Below the pieces are notes generated by a model. It saw nothing but the letters and a program-made list of their open reading frames with translations. It made no database searches and had not been told where the DNA came from. The position numbers and the translations under genes were made by a program. Positions 37,401 to 52,400 of a stretch of DNA of 64,000 bases are shown here, piece after piece. Origin of the DNA: Bugula neritina (Eukaryota; Bryozoa; Gymnolaemata; Cheilostomatida; Bugulidae). The DNA lies in NCBI GenBank assembly GCA_964035545.1, contig OZ037768.1, positions 21,523,819 to 21,587,818 on the forward strand. The letters are read 5' to 3'. Positions within the stretch are counted from its first letter, which is position 1. Every line of letters begins with the position of its first letter.

Positions 37401-40400
37401 GGTAGTTTTCAAAAGTATAGTTTAGCTGGCTAAGATCAGGTTATAGGTGCAATAATGGAACAATTGAGAAAAGCCTATGTTCTAGACTAGAAATGAAGCA
37501 AAAGAAGTTATGTTCTCACAAGAACTTCTACCACTCCCCAAACCAAAATTCAATCAAAATATCAAAGAACTTCCAATAGCTCGATTTCTCCACTACTGCT
37601 CTTAAATGGAGCTAAGATCAGTCTTAGTCTGTACTAGAATCAATGCCAACTCCAGTAACTCATGGAGAGGGGGGGGGGTATAGGTGGGACTGCACTACTA
37701 TAGTTTCACATGACAACTTGACCAGCAGCATAGGTGACCAGGCCAACCCTTATATCAATGCTTACTCAAAGCTGCTTCTTTGTTCCACAGACAAACACGG
37801 CTAGGACAATCACCCTTGAATAACTATACCTAGTACCTCCATTTCTTTATGTTTTGATCTTAGATAGGGGTGGGATATACTAGTTAGCTAAGACACAAAC
37901 TGCGAATAAAACTTTTGGTTTTTAGTATCTACCCCTGTGAGAACCCCTGATGGTGTCTCCACCTCTGTGAGAACCCCTGATGGTGTCTCAACCCTTAATG
38001 ATATCTCTACCCCTGTGAGAACCCCTGATGGTGTCTCAATCTTTGAGAGAACCCCTGATGGTGTCTCAACCCTTAATGATATCTCTACCCCTGTGAGAAC
38101 CCCTGATGGTGTCTCAATCTTTGAGAGAACCCCTGATGGTGTCTCAACCCTTAATGATGTCTCCACCCCTGTGAGAACCCCTGATGGTATGAGTTTTTAT
38201 AAGCAGCATAGGCCTTGATTTTACTGTGGCACAGGGACAATTATGACAAACTAAAATGTGTTGAATATCGAGCATGACCCACAACTGTCTCACACTGAAG
38301 TAGCGTAAACACTGTGTTGGAATGATACATAATCCAATTATGCTGATTTTAAATTTAACTAATTTTTTTAGTACTAAATGACTCAACATGAATGAAAGAG
38401 GTAAATGCAGTAATGGAGAAATTAAGAAAAGCCTGTGTTCTAGATTAGAAATGTGGGAAAAGAACTTATTTTCAACTAGCACCTCAAACCAAAATTAAAA
38501 AGCTTAGGTTATTTCAATGTTTCCATTACTGTCCCTAAATCAAATAGAAACAAATGATTTCTTTAGTGTGGACAGCACTTACAATCAACAACTCTGTATA
38601 TTGTCCACTAAAGCAAGTTTGGTTTACCACAAAATGTCATATTGCATCAGTATTGTAAAACATATAATGTAGCAAAAAGCTAAGGGAAATTCAGTTGTAT
38701 TAATCTAAATGAACTGGCCCATATATTTTACATCAACCTAGCTTAGAGATTCTTGTGCTGATATAATGTACTGAATATACAACACAGACCTCTTCACAGC
38801 CCTTTTCCTCTTCAATAGATGTAGGAATGGAAAGAACTCAGAGTTTCTCTTCAAAGCACTCTCATTGCTGACTTCAATGTGCTGACAGCTACAGTTACAC
38901 GTCTGAATTGTTATTTGCTGCCTCTCATCTTTTCTTCCATCTCTTTCTTCAACTCCATTTCTCCTGCCAGCTCCCTATAACAGTCATCATAAGTTGAGCA
39001 ATTGTTTATGATATAATATAGCAATATTACTGTAATATAATATAATGTAATGTAAAAAAACATACCATAGTAAAATATTGTTATAATAATATAATAATGT
39101 ATTAATAATACAATATAATACAATATTATTAATATAATAGGCTTATAATATAATTATAATGCAATATAACAATAATATAACAGGCTGCCTATCACAACAC
39201 CAAGGTATGTTGACTGCCATTGGAAATTATAGTTAGAGGCTGTGAAATAGTGCCTTATATATACCTGCGTGTTGATTTTTGTTATTTTTGGCATAATATT
39301 CAAAGAACAGCAAATGGAATTAGTACCCTAACTGTGCAGCATATGAGAACGGGATTTCTGGCTTATTATATTTTATAAGCTATTCTTTCTTTCAGTTTTT
39401 ATAAAAAACGTGGCTAGTATGGGTCAGCAAGCTTTTAGAAACTAGTTCAAAGGGTTTTCTGAACAAGCAATAAGGAAGAATGTAGACTTTTTTTAAACCC
39501 TTCAATAATATTCTATTACATAAGAGAGATGTGAAAGAAATGTTGATAACACCAACAGGCGAAGTTAGTATTATTCCAACGAAAATTAAACTTATAAAAA
39601 AATGTTTCACTGCTTTCATGCATAGCCGAAACATTAGTATAAAAGTTGACATAATGCATAACAACTCTTGAAGACATGGCTACTAGTTTATCAGCCACAG
39701 ATCTGTTCTGAGGAGATGCTCTACTTCTGTGAAGGAAATCTGCAATAGCCCGTGAATCCCAAAGCATCTGTAATATGCTATAGTGAGAGGGGCATAGGGG
39801 GAGAGCTTCCCTAAAGGTCAATTTATCTGCCCACCAAGTAAAAAAACCATAAAAAGTACACATGCTAATTTCTATGGTTTGAGTTGATGCCCTTTAATGA
39901 CAAAGACAGATATAAAACCACAGAGACTAACAAGAAGTTTTTTCTAGCTTAAAACCATCTTTTGATGTTGAAGACAATTCTATTTTTTGAAGTTTATAAT
40001 TTCAAGGCTGAGCTGTATTTTGATTTCAGCTATATTTTAATTTAGACTTACTCCAAGGCCAGTTTGAACAATATTATAGGGTATTACAACCCACCCCCCA
40101 CCATATTGGAAAGTTACTGCCTTCTCTTTTTTTTATTATTGCAAGTCATTGAGAAATTTCCATTGAATATTTTACAATATTTTGCAAAAATTGATTATCA
40201 ACATTAACAACCATGAGCTCTTCACAATGATATAATAATTTTACTAAAATGCTAATAGCTAACAAAAAGGGAAGACACATGCACCCAGTGGCTGACAGTG
40301 ACTGAGTTTGTCTGCTACTGTCATCAGGCTTTGATTACTGCATTCCTGTGGTACCGGATACTAAATCAGCTGATGGGCTGTTAGCTAGTACTAATTTCAA

Positions 40401-43400
40401 CAGATTAGAATAATTTAATTTGTCAACCACTACAATATTATACAATCATAATGCTCTCACCCACTTATCATGGATGAAAAATTAATTTGGAACCAGCTGG
40501 TTGTTGGCAAAAATTGGGGGTCAAGGTGATATTTACTCTGGACAGAATTTTTGAAGAATTTTGTAGCAGTTTGAGATATTGTTTTAGTTAATTCATTACA
40601 ATTATTTTAAGGATTTATTTTTGGAAATTAAAAAAAAACAAAAACCTCATAAGTTTATAAATGGTAATTTTTCTTAATACCCATAGGGATGCAAAAAATT
40701 CCCATAATATTTATTTTAGAAAAGACAGTTTAACAAACATCCATTTGAATCCAAAGGAAGTTAGCAGCGTATACTACAGTAGATACTGTGCTACTAGTAG
40801 TTCTAGTATTATACTGCAGGATCATTATTTCATACTGCCAGCTACATTTACTACATAAGAGTGTTGCAATGCTGTTTTAGTAGTGTTATCCTTGCTAATT
40901 TAATACAAGGCTCTACACAATTACATGATATTAATGCGTTGGGTAATTTAACCAACGTAAACCATCCTTTCTGAAGGTTGCAACACACTAGTAACTGTTG
41001 CACCAGTTTAAAGCCCTCCAAGTTGATGGCAGAATCTGATGACACATAGTAACCCGAAATCAGGGTCATTCAAATGCTGCCTTGCTTTAGAATTCCATTG
41101 TTTATACAACCGCGGGTAGAGGGAGCAAAACACGAGGTGAAAGCATGTGAGAGACTAAGCCGGCTACGTACTTCGACTACTACGAGTATTGCATACCGGC
41201 GCGCTTCGCCTACCGTAAAACCTCATCATTTCCCCAGCTACTAGACAAGGTCATTTTGAAATTGCTTCAGATTTTGTAATCTGCCTATTGAGCCTGAGTT
41301 AATGATTCACATTAAACAACAAACAGAGCACTTTTTCAAACTCACAAACAAGAAAAAAATAGTTAGAAGCTTTTAAACCGGTTGCTTGAGTGCTATTCAA
41401 GTTGAAACCACAGACTAAGGAGAGTCTGAGTAGAACAAAATAGCACAAGGCACCTTCTTGAAATTATAATTTGTAACTGGCAGTTAGTAACTGAGAATTA
41501 TCGCGTAGAGAATTGAATTATTTTAGAAACTATACAAAGAAACAAAAACAAATCCACCTTATGCTACGGGTAGATGATTGGAAAAACAAGGTTGTTTGTT
41601 TGCTGGCATTTTTTATTATTGCAAGTCATTGAGAAACTTCCATTCAATATTTTACAATACTTGGCAAAACTTGACCATCAACTGTAACAACCATGAGCTC
41701 TTCACAATGATATAATAATCATACTGTTTATTACAACATGGTTTGTAGTAAGTCTCTTAAAACTTTTACGTTATGTAAAACTTAAATACTTTAACCACCA
41801 TTTAAACATATTATGTAAAGCAACCTTTGTGACCAAAGAAAAATTAAAGAGAAGTATGCATAAGAACAAAGCCAGAAAAAAACAAAGGCGCATAAACAAA
41901 AGATCCCCTAATAATATTTGCTGGCTAGCGTGGCATTTTATCGAGGTTATACTGTAGACAGTCTACTTTTGTTCTCGACTATGGTTAAAGACTGCTAAGG
42001 CAAACATCTAACCAATAGAAACGCTTGGCTCCACCCATTGTGAGGCAAAAACGAGTTCTTACTTTGACACGTGAATTGGAAAATCTTGATAGTCTGACGA
42101 AAACATAGAAAGAAATATATCTGAAGAAGCAGATACAGATACAAAGTTACCTAAAAGCTGGAATTTAGTAGGTTTGATAATATCATAAAAGAAATAAAAG
42201 AAAAATCTTCAGCATTTTCATCATGGGAGTTCGTCTACCTGAAAACTTTTGGGACCACGATGGCCCATTTTCATGGATCCTGCTAATTTTAATGGTATTT
42301 AACAGTACAATGGTGGGGTTACTATACACAGTAATAGCTGTGATGACCAACGAGTACCCTGAACTTCTTCACATCGACACAGCACAAGCAAATCTCGTAG
42401 GATCGGTGTTGCTGGGAACATTTCTAGCCACAGGTAAGCAGCTATTTGGTAACACGATTTATTATTTATTTTTACTACATAAAATATTATAAAATATAAA
42501 ATTGTAGGAACAACGACAGTCCAGTAATACCAATTATTTTTTTATTTTACCTATAACTCACACCATGGCTATAAAAAGTCTATAACTATAGTTCAAGTTT
42601 TCATACTTCAACCATAGTCAGTGGCATAAACCTGGATCTTAAAACAGTTAGGTGTTTTGTTAAGCATGCAGTAACTGAGTAAGTTAACAAGCAAACACAA
42701 TGGAAATAATACAACAGTGCTTTATGATGATATCTACTCTTTGTTTCAGCATAATTTACTCTATTTGATGTAGCTAGACCAGCAAATGTTTGCCCAGCCT
42801 AATTTGTAAGGTACTGCTAATAGTAATACTAAGAATGCAGTAAGTGTAAGTAAATTTACTAATTCCGAAAGCTTAGTACGAAATTATTCCTGCTGTAAAC
42901 TATAACAGTGTATAATTACTTCTAAGTGCAGTAGATCTTTTCGCTAAAATATCTTCACACAGAGAGGGGGTGTCCATACTAAAGGTTGTGGAATTATTCT
43001 AAGTCAATGGAGCTACAAGAATAAATTGATTTTCAAATAATATTTTTATGTTTTTTTTTTTCTGATATATTTACTTCCATTGGGTTACTCTTGAATGAAT
43101 TTAGTTGAAAATAAATGTGTGAGCTATATTTCACCGTCACAAAAAGAATAAATTACTAACTTTATGTTTCTGGTCATCCGGGAAATATAACGTATCTAAG
43201 TTTATAAGGTATGATTGTTGAACGCATATAATACCATAGGAATATCAAGGTTATGTATTTTTTGAGAGTACATGGAATTTTGTTGGAAAAGGTTGCATAA
43301 GCCAGTAGACACGAAGCCTAAAGGTCAACATAATGTCAAATGTCTAGTCACTCCCCAGCAGGCCAGGGAGATGCTTGGTAACCACAACTTAGATTTGTTC

Positions 43401-46400
43401 AAACAAAATTATAAGTGACAATCAACTCAGATTTAATTTTATCCACCTATCATAGGAATATGTCAAAATGGGAAACTTGTACACAATGGGACGTAACAGA
43501 GTCTTTTTAACATTGCGTCTTATAATTGCTGCAAAAAAAAACATTGACAATTTTTACCAAGAAACCTTGAAAAAGTATGTATGAGAAAAGCAGCAAATAA
43601 TTGTTTACATTCTGGGATACCTTGAAACATCCTTTGACTGTTGACAGTTAGGTTTGTTTATTTTGGGGAGGGGGTACAAGATGATTTAAATATGTTTGGG
43701 CTATTTTAATTTCTAAATATTTGTTTACCCAGGCCTCTTACGATCAATGGGTGAATATTTCTGAATTTACATCCAAAAAAAAAAACAATTCTTTAAAAGA
43801 ATTTTGTTGGTAAAATATTTTCTGTAGTAAGAAAATTAGAATTGCTAAGCATTAAATTCAATGGCTGTGGTCTTTTCGATAGTGGCTCAATAAGAACATG
43901 CATGCTATGAATCTATCTCTATGAAAATCTTCAACCCCAAACAGTGAAAAGATAACTCTAAAATCATCACTATACCCAAGATTCAACTAAGGTCCTAGCT
44001 CAACAAATATCAAAGCAAATTTCTGAACCTTGGAAACAAATTTGTGCAGTGCACGTAGAATGCAAAATAACTACACAAGAAATATAATTGGTTAGTTGAA
44101 GGAGAGATGCCTGCTGCTCTTACATGTACTGAATGACCTCAAAATTACACCAACTGCCCTCAATAGTTGTCATTCTGTTCTCACCTCTGTTACTATTAAA
44201 AGCATGTTAATGCAAGCTAAAAGGGTAAAGAGGGTAAAAAGATGAGGTAGGCTACGCAGGTGATGTTACTATGTAAATATTACTATACTGGTACTGTGAA
44301 ATTATTACTGCTAGAATACGGTTTAACCAACCGTTCAAATCCTGAGATTATAGCTGAATTTATTCTTCCCTAACTTATTAAATACAATTTATTTATTTCT
44401 TTTACGATAAGAGAGATAACTAATAAACCATGATAATAAAAAAAAACATAAAGCATTCTATAAATAGCCATGAATATAACATTTCATCAAACAATTTGTC
44501 AACAAAAAAAGCAATCAAGTTACAAAATTTATCAAAACATTCCATAAACTTAAGTTGAATCACTGCAAGACAGACATGCCTCATTTGTTTTAACATCAAA
44601 TTTTGTTTTGGATAACAAAATCAATTTCACGGAATTGTGATATTTCTACACTCTCTGACCAGGTAACTGGAAAGTTTTCCTATAAATACACATTTTCTGT
44701 GGTGCCAGTGCCACAAATCAACACATTTCCTCTACGAAGAAATTCCTACCAGGTTGGCATTATTTTAAGCCAGGTTATGAATGACTTGCCATCCTACAGT
44801 TGATATATAGTATGTGTTACGGTTGTGTGTGCAGCCCCATGCTGTTACCTTTCACTACTTATAGGATGTCATTATTACGAAAGTGTATATCTCTTAAGTT
44901 GCCAAGTTATGCAACATTATAGACATCTGTAGATTTATGCATATATTTAATGGCATATTGGTTTGATCACTTTTTGGCCCACGACTTTTGAGAATGAAAA
45001 ATGTTTGTTTACCAGAAAAGTTGGTCAACAAAGAAGTAAAATGGCTTTGATTATTTTAGACTGTTGATCAATTTTAGTTCATTGAAAAATTGGCAAAGGT
45101 ATATATAGCTGATAACCTTTTACAAGTTTAATAGCATTTCAAAAATATCGATTTTAAGATAAAAGTAAAAGTTCAGGGATTTTATAGTGTTTATCTAACA
45201 TGCAGACATGTTTTGCGTTGAAAATGCTATTTTAACAGCATTAGGTAGTATTTTTGATGCTAAATTTCTATTTTGCTTTATTGTAGTGCCAATAAACGCT
45301 CTGCTGGTGTCTACATTCAGCCTCAGAATCTGTTCTGGTGTGGGATCTGTACTAGCTATTGCCGGAGTTCTCTCCTCCGCATTTGCCTTCAAACTCTGGT
45401 TTCTAATAGTTGGATTCTCATTATTTGCAGGTAATCATTATAGATATTCTTTAGCTCATCTAGTAGTAGATATTTAGCTTGACTTTAGTAAAATGAACTT
45501 TATACTATGATATGATGTTTAATTTGAACAGGCATAATTTTCCACGTTTTTATTACATTTGAGTGTGCATTTACCACTTTCTTGAACAGATACAAAGTAC
45601 AAACTTGATATTAAGAATTATGTACTCATTGATGGGAAAGACAACTCTAATTTTGATTTTGGGTTTATACTTTAGATCACAGCATGCAATAACATTGTTG
45701 TTGCATTTTGTGAATGGCCCAATCTTGTCCATTTTTTGTGGTGCGAATGCAAAGCTATTTCAAAACCTACCATTATAAAAGCATGATTACGAAACTATCT
45801 GCTTTGTGTGTACCTAGACCGCCAGATGCTAGAAGCTTGAGTCATGACCATCTTGCATGCCAAGCCTAGCCAGAAATAAATAACTCGTAGGGATGACTTT
45901 ACAGTCACTTGTTCTTTAACATGTTAGTGATAAAAATACTCAAGTGAATGTTTCTAAACTGAGTGCTGGCCACTCCTGCCCATGTATTTGACATTGATAC
46001 GAAATTGGGTTTACATAGCTGCTTCTATTTTTATCCATAAACTTGTGAAAGTGTGGTGCTGTGATATTAATGCTAATAGTATATGCTGTTTGCCAACAGG
46101 TTATGGAGTGAGCATGCTATGGACTGCTACCATCAAAATAGTGCCGCACTATTTCAAGAAGAGGCAGAAAATGGCGTATATGGCAACAGGCATAGGCTAT
46201 GGCATGGGTAGAGCTATATTCCCCTTCATCATTGAAGCCATCCTAGAACAAACCACCTATAGAAACACAATGCTCTACACCACAATATTCTTTGGACTCT
46301 CCCTCACAGCTCCCATATTCTACAGGGAGCAGCTACCAAAAGAAAAACCGAAATCCGCTAAAAGTTTAATAAAATCCTACACGCACCCATTGAGAAGGTA

Positions 46401-49400
46401 TATAGCACCATTTCACCTGGCCAATGGCTACCTGTGGAACGCAGAGTTGACAGGGGTAGCTGTGATTCTGTTCACCTACATTGATCACACCACTGAGGGG
46501 GAGCGCGTCGCTGCCACTGTACAAACCATCAACGGTGTGGCGCAGATGGTTGGTGCTATCGGACTCACTCTGCTCCTCATGAAAGTCAAACTGAACCACT
46601 ACATCTTGCAGATTGTCTTCAACTTGCTCATTGGCTGCGTATGCTTCCTGATTGGTGCTTACAACAATGTCTACTCATTCTATGTTAGTGCCGGTATTCT
46701 TGGCCTTATGGAGGCAATAATGGTTGGCAACATTACGTGCGTCTGTCACCATTTGTATCCAGAGAAAGACGTTGTCTATGCATTCGGCTTCCATGAGACA
46801 ATGGGAGGCATTGCCGGGTTCGTGGCCCCCTACACTGCTGGACTTCTGCAGGAGAAATATGGATTTAATGTCGGATTCTATTACTTGGGCTGTAATTCTA
46901 TACTGGGTGGTGTAGTGTTTATCATCGCTGGACTCGGCAGGAAGTCAACGTGGAAACACAGGCCCGTGGAGAGCGAAGAGCCGAGCCCAACGGACACGGA
47001 GGCATCTACAGGGGAGCCGGAGAAAAAGAGTGTATCTGACATAGATGATTCATCCCCAGAAATTTCACCCAACGATGTCAAGTTTGTTGAGAGCAATGGG
47101 CACACGTCGACAGCGGAAGACACAGATTCGGCAGCCGATAAGACGGCAGCAGACAACCCAACATACATAGACGATACAACCAAACTCTGATAACCAAACT
47201 TTGTAATTGACAATCACGCTGACTTAGCGAAAGTGTATGCATTACCGTTGAAGGGACTTATGGGCTATGTAAAAGCATGAACATATGATATACCCGAATG
47301 CATAAACACTATCATAACAATATGAATAAAACTTAATAATTTATACACATAACCTGTTTCATTATGTTAAATTGTTTATAGTTTGTATAGAACTATGTTT
47401 CAAAAGATATTATGCTCAGTATAATAAAAATGTTTTCAATTTAATTTTGATATGTGCAAAAATAAAATATCTTAACACCTTATAAGTTATTATAAATGTG
47501 TACACCAATCACTGCAAAATTCTATTGTTTATTGTTATAGCAGACATTTTGGCAAGGTTTCAAACTGCCCAGGGTAACCCATTGCTCCGCTGCACAAATA
47601 CAACTTTAGGTGCTGAGGCTATAGTATAATTCTGCATAGCTCAAGTTCATAATTTTTGGCTTAGATTGTATAACTTCTCCTGCTACAACTATCTAATAGA
47701 ACTCTGGATATTTGAAAAATTGCAACTACCCTACTTTCACATTTAGAACCAATATTTATTTTAAATGTAATACTTCTTTAACAGATGGATATAATATATT
47801 ATAATGACAATTCACAAACAAATGAAATTAATTGAATGTTTACAACTATATTTTCATTTTTCAACTCTTCTGTTATTCCCAAAAATCAGAATACTAACAA
47901 CAATCAATAGCTAAGCTCCTAGAAGGGTGAGGTACATCCCCTCACCCTTCTACCTCCACCCCACCCTCCAAGTAGCAAACACTATTTTGGTGTATGACCC
48001 TACGCTATGAACTGAGACACACTGATGGCACATTAACCTATAACAACCAAGAGATGAAAGAGTGTTTGGTATTTCATTCAAGTGTTGGAATCTAGATTTG
48101 CCATCAAAAGATGGAGTTACATTAAACTTGAACAATTGAATGCAGGTATTAAGCTGAGGTATAAATATCCTGTGAATATTGTACCTTTTATTTTGTAAAC
48201 AAATCGTCAATGAGTGAAACACTTGGATGGAAGTAAAAGAATACCCCAGTTGTGTTTGCATGCAGTGCACTAACTAAACAGTCACTTTAAAAGGATAGTC
48301 AAAACATAGTTATGAAATAACAGATATCTATCATAATAAGAAGTCAATATTGGTACATTCCCACTAGGTTGGGCTTTGCTACATAGAATTATATCATACA
48401 TATTTCAAGGGTTAGATAGGTTGAAGGATAATGACACCAGATGTAGCGCATTACAATGTAAAAAATGAATTACGTATTTCTCACTGCAAGGTTCAAACAC
48501 TGGCCACTAGGGTGAAACCCTACTAAACAATAATATATAGTTGTATATTGTACAGAGCATTAGTGTATTGTACAGGTAGGTAAGGCTATACTTATTCAGT
48601 CTATTGTAAGTGAGCATGCAGTGAACTGTGAGAGTATACAAAGGACTAAGTGAATGCTGCATAACAATAATTACTTTAATTAAAAGTTCAATGGAGCCAT
48701 AAGCTTAACCCCCAAGAGAATGGAATTTCATTGTCTTTAAACTTTGACTGAGTTTATCTGAAGTGAAATATCTTGCACTGTAGTTACTTTTCAAAAGTTG
48801 AACTAACTTGATCAACATTTTATTTTAAGATTTTATAAAATAACTTAAGATGATGTTTGCAGCTTGAGCTTTAAAATTTTGAGCCTGAAAACCTTCAATT
48901 AGACACTATGTGGGTGGCTAAAAAGCATATAACTAAAATCCAATCTACACCAGCTAGAAGTAAAGTCTTGTGATAACACAGTAGGGCCAAAAATATATTG
49001 CAACAAAAATCACCTCCTAAAAAGAAATATTTAGATTTGTAAAATCTGCACTGGTCAGGAGTGTTTAAATTGAATAAATTATGTTGATACCAACAAAAAA
49101 TCGTTTTGTATGCTGTTTCAATGATCAAACTCATTTAATCAGGTTACAAGTAAGTAGTTACCATGAGAAGATAACTTTGAATAGAAGTATCATTATATTA
49201 TACATTATAAATTAACTATTATAAGAATAACAGCGGTATTGAGATTACCAAAACTTAATACTTTATATATACTAATTTGATAACTTTAAGGTGAAATAAA
49301 CATGATTGTTGTAGAGCATTGGTTGGTTGAGGTGTTAGTTTCTTTGCATATCTTAGTACACCAAGGCTATTAAATTAACAAGCTTGCTCTAATACAACAT

Positions 49401-52400
49401 GACTTGATGTCATAAAACATTCTACGCAATTTTCCATAGAATTGGGTATTAATGATGCAAACAGCAAATCAAGGAGAGTTTATTGGTTCTACAAAATTAT
49501 GTTTCAAAATGAGGTTAAAATACAGTGAGTTAACTCATTTTATGAGCTGATTACAGGACCTCACAATCTTTCATATAGCAATAACTTGGGGGGGGGGGAG
49601 GTGAAACCCATTCTATCGCCAGAAAGCCAGTAAAGAGAAAGCAGGGTGAAAAAACTATGTTAACACTGGAATATTTTACAATTATTTATATAAATATTTA
49701 AAGAACTGACAGCTTATGAACCAAATTTAACTTCCCAGGAATGCTGAAAGGTCAAATAAAGGTGATGTGTATATGGGTAGGCTGGTGATGTCACAGAGAT
49801 GGCCTTGAAGTGATGTGAGACCAAGATTTATAATGTAATATAATAGTAATATATTACATTATACTGAGTAATATAATATATTACATTAAACTGAGTAATA
49901 TAATATATTAGCAATATATCATTATATACTGAGTAATATAAAAATAATACACCATTATACTGAGTAATATAATATTATAAGAGTAATATATTATTGTACT
50001 GAGTAATATAATATTTTAGCAATATATCATTAATACTGAGTTATGTATTATAATAATTATACAATATACTCACACTGAGTAATACCTATAATATACTAGT
50101 ATTATATCATTATATTGTGTAATATAATATATTAGTGACATCTCGTTATACTGAGTAATATAATACACCATTATCAAATTAGATGATTAGTTTAGCATGC
50201 AGTTTATAGTTTGTTGATGAAGTGATGAGGGCCTATCAGTTATGGGTACAAATGTATGAGCATTGAGAAGGTCAGCTAGCGGTTAACCATTAAATCATAA
50301 CTGAACTACTGAAGGACTATATTATACTACTGAAATAATAGTACACTATATATATAACACAATATACACTGAAGGTAGTAATAGTTTCACATATATATAA
50401 CACAATATACACTGGAGGTAGTAATAGTTATATATTCATATAACGAACTAACATCACAACTCTTCTTAATTTTGAATGTTTTCTCTGTGTAGTTGCATTC
50501 TACAGTCACCCTAAATAACATCCTAACAATGTATAAAAGACTACACCGGTACCATTATGTACTTAGAATATATCACTGTTTGACTTCAAAGTCACCCATC
50601 TATTCCAAAGTATTCAGGAAGTAAAATACTGGGGTTTCCGCTTCGTTAATTACATAAATCAGAATATCATTTATGCATTAAATATAGTAATTATTGACCG
50701 AATTATTGTTAGTTTATGTCAATTTAAAACTAAATGACAATAAACACATTCATTTTACAACATGGCAGATATGGATAAGGCATTGAAAATAATTAGTATA
50801 CTATAACTATGAAAGACAACTCCAAATATGATGGCTAGATTTATTTATGCAGGTACAGCTAAATGATTGCGTAGTGAATACATATTGCATACATTTGGTG
50901 TTTCACAATAAGTATGACTTCAACACGTAGAAGGCCACATTGTTTACATAAACTAAAGTGGCCTTGTAATTGATTTTTATGAGGTTACAAAATTATGCAG
51001 GAAAAGTAATTATTTCATCATTTGCCAAAATTATGAAACAATTATTGTTTCCATGCAATGTGAGCAAGCTACAAATGAATCACTGATAACTGAATTTCTA
51101 TGTTTCAAATTTGTTTATTTAGAAAAGTGTTGAGTACTGTGATTACCAACTATAAAAATCCATTCTAAACAATAAATGCTGTAAATATGTCGAAGTTGCA
51201 TAAGAAGTTGCAGTTGGAAGCCACAGGTCTACCATGACAAGATTGCAAAACTTCAGTCATCAAAATTTTAGGAATTCGCTGTTTTGTGGTTAAATAAATA
51301 CAATACAGCTTTTTACTTAACCTTAGTCTTAAGAAAACTGATAATATAGTTTATAAAGGTTATGCTAGAGGGTGAAGCTGACCGAATGAATTACATAATT
51401 TCTATATTAAATTAATGAAGGGAGCAGCCGTGGTCTAGGGGTTAGAGTGTCTGCCTAGTAAGCACAAAGGTCATGGGTTCGAGCCCGGACAAAGGCCGTT
51501 GGTGATGTTAGGAAGAGCATGCAGTCATAATTGCTCATGTGCCTCATCTAAACAACCCCTTAGCCCGCTTTAACAAAAACTCTTTCTATCAGTGGTTTAT
51601 CACAGGGATATAGAGACTATAAACAAGGGTGAGTTTTTTATATTAAAATTAATGAGCACATTTTTATTCTATCAATGATAATATAAATATTATTTGAACA
51701 TAAATGGTATAGATACTGTTATGCAAAGCATTTCTTTCACAAACTTTTTAAAGCAGCATGGAACTTGTCGAGTACCTAGGAGGGGGACACAACTCTAGGA
51801 TGAAAGAATCAAGCAACTTCCAAAACTGCCCAGGTGTTCTTGTAATAATATCTAGCAAAGTTAGTTAGGTTTGGCATTCCGTCATAATTGCTCCTCATTT
51901 GCCACAATAGATAGCAAGTTTTAACCCGCTTATAAACCTTTTTCCAACAGGGGCTTCACACAGGGATGGCGACTATAAAACCGTCTGAGTTAATTTGGTA
52001 AAGTTAGCCGAAGCTCAATATAAAGCAGGCTTGAGCGAGACATTAGCAAGCACTGAATAATTATGTAAAGATGATGGGTGCAAGATGACATCATAAAAAC
52101 AATCAGAGAAGACAGGTGACTATAGAAGACATAATGAGGAAGGGATAATAAAACATACACGTGACCTGCAGCCGCCATCTTGTGAGATAGTCAAACCGTG
52201 CATCATTGTGACAACAAAAATGATTCTAATGAAAGATAAATATGAGCTCAGCTGAACGACATTTAGGAGCATAGACTGCATATAAAACTTGTAATAAAAA
52301 CTCTTAGACATGAATAAAAGGCATAGGTGACTTGAATATATCACCCCTACAGTATATTTTTCTTCATGAATATAAACGACATTTCTTCTCTCAAACAGAA

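Larger units (their letters stand above)
34768..42222. other. GSAP intronic region left of the SLC16-type gene
   Basis: Holds the tRNA-like fragment at 36572-36650, three related copies of an unnamed repeat (about 37010-37110 inverted, 37440-37610, 38400-38560), the SINE-tail minisatellite (37925-38192), two weak GSAP exon candidates (35607-35663 and 38790-38974, minus), AT repeats at 38990-39180, and a direct-repeat pair (40124-40250, 41606-41731). Open frames at 36783-37130 and 39392-39863 show no recognisable domain. Confidence 0.5.

Noticed and set aside
39392-39863. Two overlapping minus-strand frames (90 and 115 codons)
   Set aside because: Hydrophobic or mixed composition typical of AT-rich non-coding DNA; no motif, no exon borders matching GSAP.
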